The position numbers were made by a program, and so were the translations under genes. Shown here piece after piece: positions 35,475 to 43,198 of a DNA stretch of 64,000 nt. Numbering within the stretch: the stretch's first letter is position 1; each line of letters starts with the position of its first letter. The notes beneath the pieces are model-generated. The model was not told the origin of the DNA. It saw only the letters and a program-made list of their open reading frames with translations, and did not search any database. The DNA comes from Roseomonas sp. GTDB taxonomy: Bacteria > Pseudomonadota > Alphaproteobacteria > Acetobacterales > Acetobacteraceae. The stretch covers positions 61,457-125,456 of the forward strand of contig JADCGA010000017.1 in assembly GCA_020249265.1 (NCBI GenBank), written 5' to 3'.

Positions 35475-36110
35475 TCAATCCCGATCATTCGCGAGGCGCC
35501 ATTTTTCAATGGCGGCGATGGCGGTTGCGGAATCAATCACATCCGCATAGCGCCGTTCCACATCGCGCAGGTTTTGCTTATGCGCGGCCTCATCATGGTC
35601 GCCCACGCAATCTTCGGCCACCATGACCCGGAAGCCGAGCGAAAAGGCATCAATCACGCTGGCGCGCACGCAGCCAGAGGTGATGCAACCCGTGACAATC
35701 ACCGTATCCACGCCTTCACGAGTAAGGATTGCCGCGGCAGGTGTGGCGAAGAACAGGGAAGGCGCTGATTTCATCAGCAGAACATCGGGCTCGGCGGCGG
35801 CGATGCGTGGGTCAAGTTCGGTTGAAGGCGTATCCTTCAGCAGGTCATAAACCGGCTCTATTTTCCAGTGCGGCGCGGCGCGGGGCGAATCATAGCCATT
35901 CACGCAGGCAATCACGGGCAAGCCGGCGCGCTTCGCCGCTTCCATCAAGGGCACGGTGTTCTCAACCGCCTTATCCACCAGGGGCGCGCCGCCCATGGGA
36001 AATTCGGGGTCTATGAAGCCGCGCTGGAAATCCACAACGACAACGGCGGGCTTCTTCCCGAAGCCAAGCTTGCGGCTAGCGTAGCCACGTTTTTCGTAGA
36101 TGTCTGACAT
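35475..36110 (-). CDS. Isochorismatase-family cysteine hydrolase (N-carbamoylsarcosine amidase-like)
   Basis: A 211-residue hydrolase. The catalytic triad is seen as the aspartate in VVVVDFQRGFIDP, the lysine in LLMKSAPSLFF and the cysteine in GCITSGCVRASVIDA. The long C-terminal tail RVMVAEDCVGDHDEAAHKQNLRDVERRYADVI resembles N-carbamoylsarcosine amidohydrolases and maleamate amidases. It would hydrolyse an amide or carbamoyl group, matching the deaminase-like and amidase genes on either side. Confidence 0.87.
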   Translation of the reverse strand: MSDIYEKRGYASRKLGFGKKPAVVVVDFQRGFIDPEFPMGGAPLVDKAVENTVPLMEAAKRAGLPVIACVNGYDSPRAAPHWKIEPVYDLLKDTPSTELDPRIAAAEPDVLLMKSAPSLFFATPAAAILTREGVDTVIVTGCITSGCVRASVIDAFSLGFRVMVAEDCVGDHDEAAHKQNLRDVERRYADVIDSATAIAAIEKWRLANDRD

Positions 36111-36391
36111 GGTTGTGTCCTTTGCGGTTGGGGTTCGGCTTCAGCAATGATGGGCTACAGTGCATTGCGGCTTCAATCTTGCCCTTGAAAAAAAGACCAT
36201 CTGCGCGATTTTTACAACAGATTGATGAGGTGTCGCTCCATAGGCGGTTTATTGTCGGAAGGGCGATCAAGCGACGTCAAGCATAACGGCAAAAGGATCA
36301 GACGGCGCTTGTTTCTGCTTGCGCCTTTCAGGGTTTTCCTTATCAGGGGACAGATCAAGCATGATTGCGGCCTGATTGGAGGGGCCACCCA

Positions 36392-37057
36392 ATGAGTGCA
36401 ACAGAAGGTTTGGATACCCCAACTGCATTCGAATTCACCGAGGATTGGTTTTCACGCCATATCCCTGCATGGCATGATATTCTGGCCGCCTTGAAACCCT
36501 CGCATATTCTGGAAATCGGGTCCTTCGAAGGACGCTCAGCCTGCTATCTGATCGAACAAAGCCCGAAGCTGGTGGATGGCCCTGTCTCGATTACGTGTGT
36601 TGATAATTGGCAGGGCGGCATAGAACACAAGGTTGGGGGTTTTGTCGAGGCTGTCATGTCCGAGGTAGAGCGCCGCTTTGATCACAATACGCAGCTCGCA
36701 CTGGGGCGAAGCGCAAGCCCTGTTTCCTTACGAAAAGAAAAGCAGAATTCGCGCGACGCACTGGCGGGCCTTATCGCTTCCGGTCGAGCGGAAAGCTTCG
36801 ATCTTATTTATATTGACGGGTCCCATGAAGCGACAGATGTCTTGACAGATGCCGTGATGGCCTTCCCATTGCTACGTGTGGGAGGCACGCTAATTTTTGA
36901 CGATTACGTCTGGTCTGACCAAGCCCCCCAAAGGCGCGAACCGTCGCGGATGCCGAAGCCTGCGATTGATGCTTTCGTGAATATCTTTCATCGCAAGCTG
37001 GCGCTTCATCAATGGCTGCCGCTTTGGCAGCTTTACGTACAAAAAGTCGCACGGTGA
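36392..37057 (+). CDS. Class I SAM-dependent methyltransferase (Methyltransf_24 type)
   Basis: A 221-residue protein with ILEIGSFEGRSACYLIEQ as SAM-binding motif I, VSITCVDNW after strand 2, FDLIYIDGSHEATDVLTDAVMAFPLLRVGGTLIFDDYVW as the acidic metal-type loop. This is the Methyltransf_24 family, common in surface-polysaccharide and secondary-metabolite islands. The start at 36392 is preceded by GGAGGGGCC. The gene's base composition is lower in GC than the surrounding genes, which suggests transfer. It is the left gene of a small island with a second methyltransferase and a pseudogene between them. Confidence 0.84.
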   Translation: MSATEGLDTPTAFEFTEDWFSRHIPAWHDILAALKPSHILEIGSFEGRSACYLIEQSPKLVDGPVSITCVDNWQGGIEHKVGGFVEAVMSEVERRFDHNTQLALGRSASPVSLRKEKQNSRDALAGLIASGRAESFDLIYIDGSHEATDVLTDAVMAFPLLRVGGTLIFDDYVWSDQAPQRREPSRMPKPAIDAFVNIFHRKLALHQWLPLWQLYVQKVAR

Positions 37058-37096
37058 GATGAACTCTAAATCCGTCCTGCCACTGGAAGAAGCAGC

Positions 37097-37552
37097 ATGC
37101 CTAATCCCCTGATCCAAGACCCCGGCCGCATCCGCACTCTTTCCGCCGCAATGGCAAAAGGTGAAATCATGGCGGAAATGCTGGTGCAACGTTATCTGGA
37201 CCGCATCGCCGCGTTTGATGGCCAAGTAAGGGCCTGGGTACACCTGCTGGCCGATGCCGCGCTTGCCGAGGCCCGCGCGCTGGATGCGGAACGCAAGGCC
37301 AGCATTATCCGCGACCCGCTGCATGGCATTCCTGTTGGCATCAAGGAAGTGATTGATGTGCGCCGAACCACGGATATGTAGACCCATACGGTGTATGATC
37401 CGGTGCCGTTTTTCGCCCAGGAAATCGTGCATCGCGGTGTCGCGCGCCAGGGCCTGACCTGGCAGTATTGCGATCCGTCGCCTAAGGATTTAGAATCTCG
37501 AATTGATTGCATATCTATCGTGTGGGAGACCGTAATCACGCAGCCAGGCTGA
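37097..37552 (+). pseudogene. Chimeric pseudogene: amidase N-terminus joined to deaminase-like C-terminus
   Basis: Bases 37097-37375 encode the first ~93 residues of an amidase nearly identical to the intact gene at 38634 (the first 20 codons differ at only a few bases). At about 37376 the homology jumps to the C-terminus of the gene at 34719: 37382-37552 reads THTVYDPVPFFAQEIVHRG, then GLTWQYC and an IDC motif. The two parts are in the same frame, interrupted only by one TAG at 37379-37381, where the intact copy has CAG. It is a deletion remnant of an amidase-deaminase pair and is not expected to be functional. Confidence 0.85.
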
Positions 37553-37584
37553 ACTCTGCCACTTCATGCGGGAAAGATATCGGG

Positions 37585-38361
37585 ATGGGTGAAACAGAGC
37601 TATCGGGCTCCCAAGACGCCGTCAGGACTGACCCTGATGGGCTATCCGCATATTTTGCTGAAGGCAGAAAACGCGTACGGGGTTTTCTGACAGATGGTGC
37701 TGCGGTGGCCATTCTCATAATTCTGCGATTGCAGGCCAGGCAGGATATCAAGGGTCAGATAGCCGAAATTGGTACCTATCACGGCAAGACCTTTATTGGG
37801 CTTGCGCTTGCGCTCCGCGATGAGGAGCAGATCATCGGTCTTGATATCTTCAAGGAACGTGAGAATGATTTCGAGGCAAGTCTGCGCACAAATTATCGTT
37901 CATTCGGCATCCCGGACGATAAGGTCAGGCTGCACCGCGGCTCATCCACCGATATGAGCCGACCGCAATGGCAAGCTTTGCTTGGCGGCACTGCACGTTT
38001 CATCCACGTGGATGGTGAGCATACGCGAAAGGCTGCCTTTCATGATCTCACCCTCTCTGTTTCGGCACTTGCTCCGGGTGGTATCATGCTCGTCGATGAT
38101 ATTCTGCATTCATGGTATCCTGATGTGACGCTGGGTTTGTTGGATTTTCTCCACCAGGAACTTGATATCACCGCGGTAGCGCTAATTGATCGCCAAGGCC
38201 CCTTGATCAATGGGGGGGCGAAGATGCTTCTTACCCGCCGCGCCGATCTGGCGCGCTATAGGCAAGCCTTCTTTGAGCAAATGAGACCGTATATCGTGCG
38301 TGAGGCACAATTCGATCAACATCGACCGCTGATATTGAGCTTTGATCAACCTCGCGCTTAG
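37585..38361 (+). CDS. Class I SAM-dependent methyltransferase (Methyltransf_24 type), second gene
   Basis: A 258-residue protein. Motif I is IAEIGTYHGKTFIGLALAL, followed by IIGLDIFKERENDF, the segment ARFIHVDGEHTRKAAFHDL, and GGIMLVDDILHSWYPDV. This is again a Methyltransf_24 plan, related to the gene at 36392 in fold but not a recent copy. The ATG at 37585 follows GGGAAAGAT; the longer reading to 37507 overlaps the pseudogene. GC is below the local average. Substrate unknown; sugars or glycolipid heads are common for the family. Confidence 0.83.
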   Translation: MGETELSGSQDAVRTDPDGLSAYFAEGRKRVRGFLTDGAAVAILIILRLQARQDIKGQIAEIGTYHGKTFIGLALALRDEEQIIGLDIFKERENDFEASLRTNYRSFGIPDDKVRLHRGSSTDMSRPQWQALLGGTARFIHVDGEHTRKAAFHDLTLSVSALAPGGIMLVDDILHSWYPDVTLGLLDFLHQELDITAVALIDRQGPLINGGAKMLLTRRADLARYRQAFFEQMRPYIVREAQFDQHRPLILSFDQPRA

Positions 38362-38410
38362 TGGTCCGATCGCTGCTGTTGGTTCCCGACAGCAGCGTGA
38401 ATCGGCCCAT
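38362..38410 (+). repeat. Dispersed 49-bp hairpin element, copy 1 (second copy at 54007-54055)
   Basis: The element begins TGGTCCGATCGCTGCT and ends GTGAATCGGCCCAT; its arms pair with each other with a two-base bulge. The copy at 54007 is identical in the first 16 bases and in the last 9, and the eight differences lie mainly in the loop. It starts at the last codon of the methyltransferase gene at 38361. Confidence 0.75.
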
Positions 38411-38500
38411 CATATATGATGGCTAGTAGTGTGCGGGGGTAGTAATGGATCGGGAGAGGTTAGCGTGAATCGCACCACTTTTGGCTGCTTGGTGACGCGC

Positions 38501-38514
38501 CATCCTTAAGGATG
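38501..38514. promoter_or_regulatory. Perfect 14-bp palindrome upstream of the amidase gene
   Basis: CATCCTTAAGGATG reads the same on both strands without a loop. It lies 120 bp upstream of the amidase start in a 272-bp intergenic gap, a place where an operator is expected. No binding protein is identified; the deletion that made the chimeric pseudogene may also have cut an ancestral regulator away. Confidence 0.4.
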
Positions 38515-38633
38515 CTGCCCCCCTGAATTCGGTTGATCAAGGCTTCACCCTTGGCGCCCAGCCCCAGAGAACGGACACGGCCACAAGCCCGCCCGAAAAT
38601 ATCATTTCAGGCCTTTAGTGAGGGAGAAAAACG

Positions 38634-39938
38634 ATGCCTAATCCCCTGATCCAAAACCCCGGCCGCATCCGCGCCCTTTTCGCCGCTATGGCGAAAGACG
38701 ACATCACGGCGGAAGCGCTGGTGCAGCGTTATCTGGACCGTATTGCCGCCGTGGACGGTCAGGTGAAAGCCTGGGTTCATGTGCTGGCCGATGGCGCTTT
38801 GGCTGAAGCCCGCGCGCTGGATGCGGAACGCAAGGCCGGCAATATCCGTGGCCCGCTGCATGGCATTCCCGTTGGCATCAAGGATGTGATTGATGTGCGC
38901 GGCCTGCCAACCCGCGCCAATAGCCCATCGCGTGCCGATATCGCGCCGGCCCGCGCCGATGCCACTGTGGTCGCGCATTTGCGCGCGGCGGGGGCGATTA
39001 TCCTCGGCAAGCTGCACACCACGGAATATGCCTTCTTTCAAAGCCTGCCGCCCACGCGCAACCCGTGGGATTTGGCGCGCACGCCGGGCGGTTCTTCGGC
39101 TGGGTCCGGCGCTGCCATTGCCGCCGGTATGGTGCCGCTGGCGCTTGGCACGCAAACCGCGGGCAGCGTCAATCGCCCTGCTGCCTATACCGGGGTCTGT
39201 GCCTTCAAGCCCTCAACGCTTGCAATTGGTGGCGTTGGGGTGGTGCCGCTGGCGCCTTCCTTCGATACGGTCGGCGCCTTTGGTGCCAGCGCGCAGGATG
39301 CGACCTATTTGGCGGCGGGTTATGCGGCGGATCATTTGCGCCTTGCCAGCCGGTCCGCGACCACGCCGCGTATTGTGCTGCTGCAAGACCCGCTGATTGA
39401 GAAACTGCAACACCCCGCAACGGCAGCGCGCGTCGCCGCCCTTGCCGAACAGCTTGGCGCCGCCGGCCTTACCCTGCATCGCGCCAGTGCCGGCGCGGGC
39501 TTCGCCGAAATGGTCGCGCGCCATCGCCGTGTGATGCTGGCGGAACTTGGCCGAACCCATGCCGGGCTGCCGCGTGATCGGATAGCGACCGCCATCGCTG
39601 ATGGCATTGCCGAGGGCCTCGCCATCCCGGATGAGGAATATCATGCGGCGCTGCGAGACCTGGCGGGTTTTCGGGCGCGCTTCTGGGCGGGTTTCGCGCC
39701 GGATGATTTCATCCTGGTGCCTGCCGCGCCCGATGTAGCGCCAGAGGCCGGCAGCACGGGTGATCCTTCCTTTGTCATCCCAACCACCGTGCTGGGCGGG
39801 CCGGTGGTGACACTGCGCGCGGGCCCTGCCGCCGATACGGGCATGCCGGTCGGTGCGCTGCTGTTTGCCCGGCCCGGGGCGGATGCGGCCATGGCGTCCT
39901 TCCTGTTCTCGGCCACCGCCACCGCGCTTGATCTTTAG
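38634..39938 (+). CDS. Amidase (amidase signature family)
   Basis: A 434-residue amidase with the Ser-cisSer-Lys triad: lysine 83 in VGIKDVIDV, the cis-serine in GGSSAGSG (152-159) and the nucleophile serine 178 in TQTAGSVNRPA. The asparagine-arginine after the nucleophile (GSVNRPA) differs from the usual GSIRxPA, which may affect the acyl pocket. It hydrolyses small amides to acid and ammonia; a role together with the deaminase-like gene at 34719 and the hydrolase at 35475 is suggested by the paired remnant at 37097. GAGGGAGAAAAA precedes the ATG. Confidence 0.9.
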   Translation: MPNPLIQNPGRIRALFAAMAKDDITAEALVQRYLDRIAAVDGQVKAWVHVLADGALAEARALDAERKAGNIRGPLHGIPVGIKDVIDVRGLPTRANSPSRADIAPARADATVVAHLRAAGAIILGKLHTTEYAFFQSLPPTRNPWDLARTPGGSSAGSGAAIAAGMVPLALGTQTAGSVNRPAAYTGVCAFKPSTLAIGGVGVVPLAPSFDTVGAFGASAQDATYLAAGYAADHLRLASRSATTPRIVLLQDPLIEKLQHPATAARVAALAEQLGAAGLTLHRASAGAGFAEMVARHRRVMLAELGRTHAGLPRDRIATAIADGIAEGLAIPDEEYHAALRDLAGFRARFWAGFAPDDFILVPAAPDVAPEAGSTGDPSFVIPTTVLGGPVVTLRAGPAADTGMPVGALLFARPGADAAMASFLFSATATALDL

Positions 39939-40029
39939 AAGCTTGCCGCGCGGGGCCATCCGGCACATCTACAGGCTGGCAATGCTTTTATGGTAACAGG
40001 CCGAGCAGTAGTGCCAAGCAGGAGGCGTT

Positions 40030-40800
40030 TTGGGTTTCTGGGGTAAGATGTTGGGCGGGGTGGCGGGGTTCGCCATGGGTGGCCCCTTGGGCGCCATGGT
40101 GGGGGCCGCGCTTGGCCATGCCGCAGATGCTGGGGCACTTGGCGGCAAGCGTGGCGCCATTTCGGCTGCCACGCCCGATCTGATGGCGTTTTTCGGCAGT
40201 AAGGAAAACCTGTTTTCCTTCTCGGTCGTCGTGCTCTCCGCCAAACTCGCCAAGGTGGATGGGCCGATCAAGCGGGAAGAAATCGCGGCCTTCCGCAATC
40301 TATTCCATGTGCCGGCAGAAGCGCTTGGCGAAGTTGGGCGCCTGTTCGATCAGGCACGCGAATCCGCCGATGGGTGGGAGCCTTTCGCGGAAAAGCTTGG
40401 CGAGGCCTTTGCCGACAATAAGGCCATGCTGGAAGATGTGCTGGTCGCTTTGGTGCAGATTGCGCGCGCCGATGGGCCTGTCGCGAAATCCGAAGGTGAT
40501 ATGCTGCGCGGCATGCATGCGCGTTTCGGCCTGGATGCCGCCGCCTGGGAACGCGCCAAGGGCGGTACGCGCCGCGCCGCGCCGGAATCGCAGGGCGAAG
40601 ACCCCTATCAGATGCTCGGCCTGACACGGCAGGCGAGTGATGAGGAAGTGCGCCTAGCCTGGCGCAAACTGATGCGGGAAAACCACCCGGATAGCCTGGC
40701 ATCGCGCGGTGTGCCGCAGGAATTCGTCAAGCGCGCGACGGAACAAGTGGCGCAGATCAATGCTGCCTGGGACAGGATCAAGCGTGAGCGGGGCTTGTAG
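40030..40800 (+). CDS. DjlA-like protein: TerB domain plus C-terminal J domain
   Basis: A 256-residue co-chaperone. A glycine-rich hydrophobic start (GGVAGFAMGGPLGAMVGAALGH) looks like a membrane insertion segment, residues 60-175 form a TerB-type helical domain (FSFSVVVLSAKLAKVDGPIKREEI, LVALVQIARADGPVAKSE), and residues 190-256 are a J domain with the HPD tripeptide at 219-221. This is the plan of DjlA, which activates DnaK. The start is a TTG at 40030 behind AGGAGG, the only start in frame that keeps the glycine-rich segment. The next gene begins within two bases of its stop. Confidence 0.88.
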   Translation: MGFWGKMLGGVAGFAMGGPLGAMVGAALGHAADAGALGGKRGAISAATPDLMAFFGSKENLFSFSVVVLSAKLAKVDGPIKREEIAAFRNLFHVPAEALGEVGRLFDQARESADGWEPFAEKLGEAFADNKAMLEDVLVALVQIARADGPVAKSEGDMLRGMHARFGLDAAAWERAKGGTRRAAPESQGEDPYQMLGLTRQASDEEVRLAWRKLMRENHPDSLASRGVPQEFVKRATEQVAQINAAWDRIKRERGL

Positions 40801-40801
40801 C

Positions 40802-41482
40802 TTGCTTCGTATCCGCGAAGTACCCAGCCCAAACCACGAAGCGCGGCCCGATGGCGCGGTGATTGACACGCTGGTGCTGCATTACACGGGAATGCGTTCC
40901 GGCGCTGAGGCCATCGCGCGGCTTTGCGACCCCGCCGCCAAGGTTTCCGCGCATTATGTGGTGGAAGAAGATGGCGCGGTGTTTCGCCTGGTGGCGGAGG
41001 ACCGCCGCGCCGCCCATGCCGGCATTTCGCAATGGCGCGGCAGAAGCGCGCTGAATGGCAATAGCATCGGGATTGAGATTGTGAACCCCGGCCATGAATG
41101 GGGCTATCGCCCTTTCCCCGCTTTGCAAATGGCCGCAGTCTGCGATTTGTGCCTTGAGATCATGGCGCGCCATCCGATTGAACAGCGCAATGTGGTGGCG
41201 CATTCGGATATTGCGCCCGATCGAAAGCAGGACCCAGGGGAATTGTTTGATTGGCAGGGAATGGCGGTGAATGGCGTTGGGCTTTGGCCGGGGGCTGATC
41301 CGGCACCTGTGGAGGAGGCTGCGTTGCTGCCCTTGCTTGGCGCCATTGGCTATCGCACCGATTTGCTACTTTCCGTTTTGTTGACAGCGTTTCAGCGCCA
41401 TTGGCTGCCGGGGCGCGTGGATGGGATTGCGGATGCGGCTACGCGGGCGCGGGTAGCGGCGGTGGCAGGGGTGTTTGAATAG
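40802..41482 (+). CDS. N-acetylmuramoyl-L-alanine amidase, AmpD family
   Basis: A 226-residue zinc amidase. The ligands are seen in LVLHYTGM (histidine), VVAHSDIAPDRKQDPG (histidine and aspartate), with AHYVVEEDG, AHAG and NGNSIGIEIVN around the active site. It cleaves the bond between MurNAc and the peptide stem during wall recycling. The start is placed at the TTG at 40802 because no ATG lies near the beginning of the domain; an upstream start within the preceding gene cannot be ruled out. Residues after 180 carry a short helical tail (a peptidoglycan-binding-like extension). No signal peptide, so the enzyme is cytoplasmic, like AmpD. Confidence 0.85.
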   Translation: MLRIREVPSPNHEARPDGAVIDTLVLHYTGMRSGAEAIARLCDPAAKVSAHYVVEEDGAVFRLVAEDRRAAHAGISQWRGRSALNGNSIGIEIVNPGHEWGYRPFPALQMAAVCDLCLEIMARHPIEQRNVVAHSDIAPDRKQDPGELFDWQGMAVNGVGLWPGADPAPVEEAALLPLLGAIGYRTDLLLSVLLTAFQRHWLPGRVDGIADAATRARVAAVAGVFE

Positions 41483-41486
41483 GCGG

Positions 41487-42053
41487 ATGCGCGACGCCGC
41501 CGATATCGCTGATTTCATCGCGCATAACCCCCGCATGATGCGCTGCCTTGCGGTACTCGCCGCGCATGGCCCTGCTGGCGCTTGGATTGGCGCGGGCTTT
41601 GTACGTAATGCGATTTGGGATCATCTATCCGGGCTGGATACGGAAGCCACGCCACTCGCTGATCTGGACGTGGTCTTTCATGATCCGGCCATCGCAACCG
41701 CTGCGCAAGATGCAGGGATTGAGGCCGCGCTGAGCATCGCCGCGCCCGACCTTCCTTGGTCCGTACGCAACCAGGCGCGCATGCATGAACGGAATGGGCA
41801 TCACCCCTATCGCGATGTTGCGGATGCCTTGACCCATTGGCCGGAAACCGCAACCGCCATCGCCGTGCGTCTTGGGCCAAAGGGCGTTGAAATCCTCGCG
41901 CCCTTTGGCGTGGATGATGTGCTGGAGATGATTATTCGTCCAACGCCGGGCTTTCGCGCCAAGCCAGAGATTCCACTGGCGCGGCTTGAAGCAAAGGGCT
42001 GGCTCACGCGCTGGCCGGGGTTGCGCGTGGTTTGGCTTGGCGCTTCCCCTTGA
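41487..42053 (+). CDS. Nucleotidyltransferase family protein (DUF925/NTP_transf_6)
   Basis: A 188-residue protein of the nucleotidyltransferase-fold family with the IGAGFVRNAIWD and LADLDVVFHDP motifs (the paired acidic residues of strand 2), then RNQARMHERNGHHPYRDVADALTHWPETATAIAVRLG. Its natural substrate is not known. The ATG at 41487 is used rather than the TTG at 41475. Its last codons and stop (42041-42053) are duplicated at 42911, see the direct repeat, showing that rnpB originally followed this gene. Confidence 0.83.
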   Translation: MRDAADIADFIAHNPRMMRCLAVLAAHGPAGAWIGAGFVRNAIWDHLSGLDTEATPLADLDVVFHDPAIATAAQDAGIEAALSIAAPDLPWSVRNQARMHERNGHHPYRDVADALTHWPETATAIAVRLGPKGVEILAPFGVDDVLEMIIRPTPGFRAKPEIPLARLEAKGWLTRWPGLRVVWLGASP

Positions 42054-42086
42054 CCACCCCGCCCCCAGATGCCCCAAGCGTCAGAC
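42041..42086 (+). repeat. Direct repeat flanking an inserted segment, left copy
   Basis: CGCTTCCCCTTGACCACCCC (42041-42060) and the following GCCCCC, then AGATGCCCCAAGCGTC and GACG recur at 42911-42964 in the same order, with an 8-base addition (ATAGCCCC) in the right copy. The left copy includes the stop codon of the nucleotidyltransferase gene. The 870-bp segment between copies carries a VOC gene of lower GC. Confidence 0.85.
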
Positions 42087-42283
42087 GACCGCACGCCAAC
42101 ACAACGTCAAGCCTAGGGTGGAGTGAATCCGGCTCGCACGCTCCAGCGACAGCGGCCTATGCAAAGAAAGCGAACGCTTGTGCGTGCAGCAACATTCAAT
42201 CCTGCGCTCCCCTTGGGGTGACTTTGGGGGTTGCGTATTCCGCGATGAGGGCCTCCGCCTGCTCCGAATGAGATCAGGATTGC

Positions 42284-42676
42284 TTAAATCTCTGCGTAGA
42301 TCTCGATTAGGTTACCGTCAGGGTCGCGGAAGAAAAGCGTGCGGTGACCGAAGGCGTGGTTCGTAGGTGGCGAGAGCATGGTGATCTCCTTTCGTGCCAA
42401 CCATTCGGCGCAGCGATCGACATCAGGGGGTGGAACCCGAAACGCGAGCTGGACCGAGGCACTACCTTTCGGCGTCGCCGGCTCATCGGCTAAGCGTTTG
42501 GGGCGGGCAAGTACAAGTGTATTCGACCCGACACGGTATTCGCGCCAATGCTCAGACAACTCTCGGATGAATACAAATCCCAGCACGTCCTCGTAGAAAT
42601 GCTGCATAGCGTCCATATCCCGAACGAGAATGACTGTGTAATCGATCGCGCGGATAGATTGAAACGGAGACGTCAC
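42284..42676 (-). CDS. VOC family protein (glyoxalase-like), inserted gene
   Basis: A 130-residue VOC protein with IDYTVILVRDMDAMQHFYEDVLGFVF at the start and FFRDPDGNLIEIYAEI at the end, the pattern of glyoxalase I-like lyases; the two glutamates and one histidine of the metal site are present at the usual places. Its GC content is visibly lower than that of the neighbours, and direct repeats of about 50 bp flank the segment, so it is likely a recent insertion. No partner gene is adjacent; the segment to its right (42677-42910) holds no further gene that I recognise. Confidence 0.85.
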   Translation of the reverse strand: MTSPFQSIRAIDYTVILVRDMDAMQHFYEDVLGFVFIRELSEHWREYRVGSNTLVLARPKRLADEPATPKGSASVQLAFRVPPPDVDRCAEWLARKEITMLSPPTNHAFGHRTLFFRDPDGNLIEIYAEI

Positions 42677-42910
42677 TTTTTCAGTACCTGCTCTGAGTTA
42701 TCAGTATTGATGCATTCTTGCTCTGGTTGGCAAGCGTCAATAGCGCGCTTGACGCAAGCAGCGCTGCCGCCGGTGCCATTTTTATGCTTCAGCTTGGCGT
42801 CGTAGATTGTTGTTAACTGACCTGATATTTAAATGTAGTCGTTTCTTTGTACGGCTGCTGTTAAAAGGTGGTTTCAACCGCGCCCGCATCGCAGCGACCA
42901 AAAGCATCAG

Positions 42911-42964
42911 CGCTTCCCCTTGACCACCCCGCCCCCATAGCCCCAGATGCCCCAAGCGTCCGAC
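42911..42964 (+). repeat. Direct repeat flanking an inserted segment, right copy
   Basis: This copy matches 42041-42086 except for the added ATAGCCCC at 42937-42944 and one base change after GCGTC. It contains a vestige of the nucleotidyltransferase end (GCTTCCCCTTGA) with no gene in front of it, and runs straight into the 5' end of the RNase P RNA gene. Confidence 0.85.
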
Positions 42965-43197
42965 GGCTGGGCGGCCGCTGGTTCGTGAGTGATCGCGGGC
43001 TGGAGGAAAGTCCGGGCTCCACGGGAATAGGGTGCCGGTTAATGGCCGGCGGGGGCGACCTCAGGGAAAGTGCCACAGAAAACAAACCGCCGCGGCGTGG
43101 CGACACCCCACGGTAAGGATGAAACGGTGCGGTAAAAGCACACCGCGCCCCCAGCAATGGGGGTGGCAGTGTAAACCTCCCCCCGCACCAGCGACCC
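42950..43197 (+). ncRNA. rnpB: RNase P RNA gene, 5' part only (3' truncated, probably nonfunctional copy)
   Basis: The bacterial type A hallmark GAGGAAAGTCCGGGCTCC is at 43003-43020, followed by GGTGCCGG, the GGGGGCGACC turn, CAGGGAAAGTGCCACAGAAAACAAACCGCC, GGTAAGGATGAAACGGTGCGGTAA and GTGGCAGTGTAAACCTCCCC. The match breaks after CAGCGACC near 43197, where AAATAGGG should follow. The remaining 3' part, with AGATGAATG and ACAGAACCCGGCTTA (the second strand of P4), is absent: the stop of the minus-strand metY-like gene lies there instead. Without P4 the core cannot fold, so this copy should be inactive unless completed in trans. Confidence 0.85.
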
Positions 43198-43198
43198 C

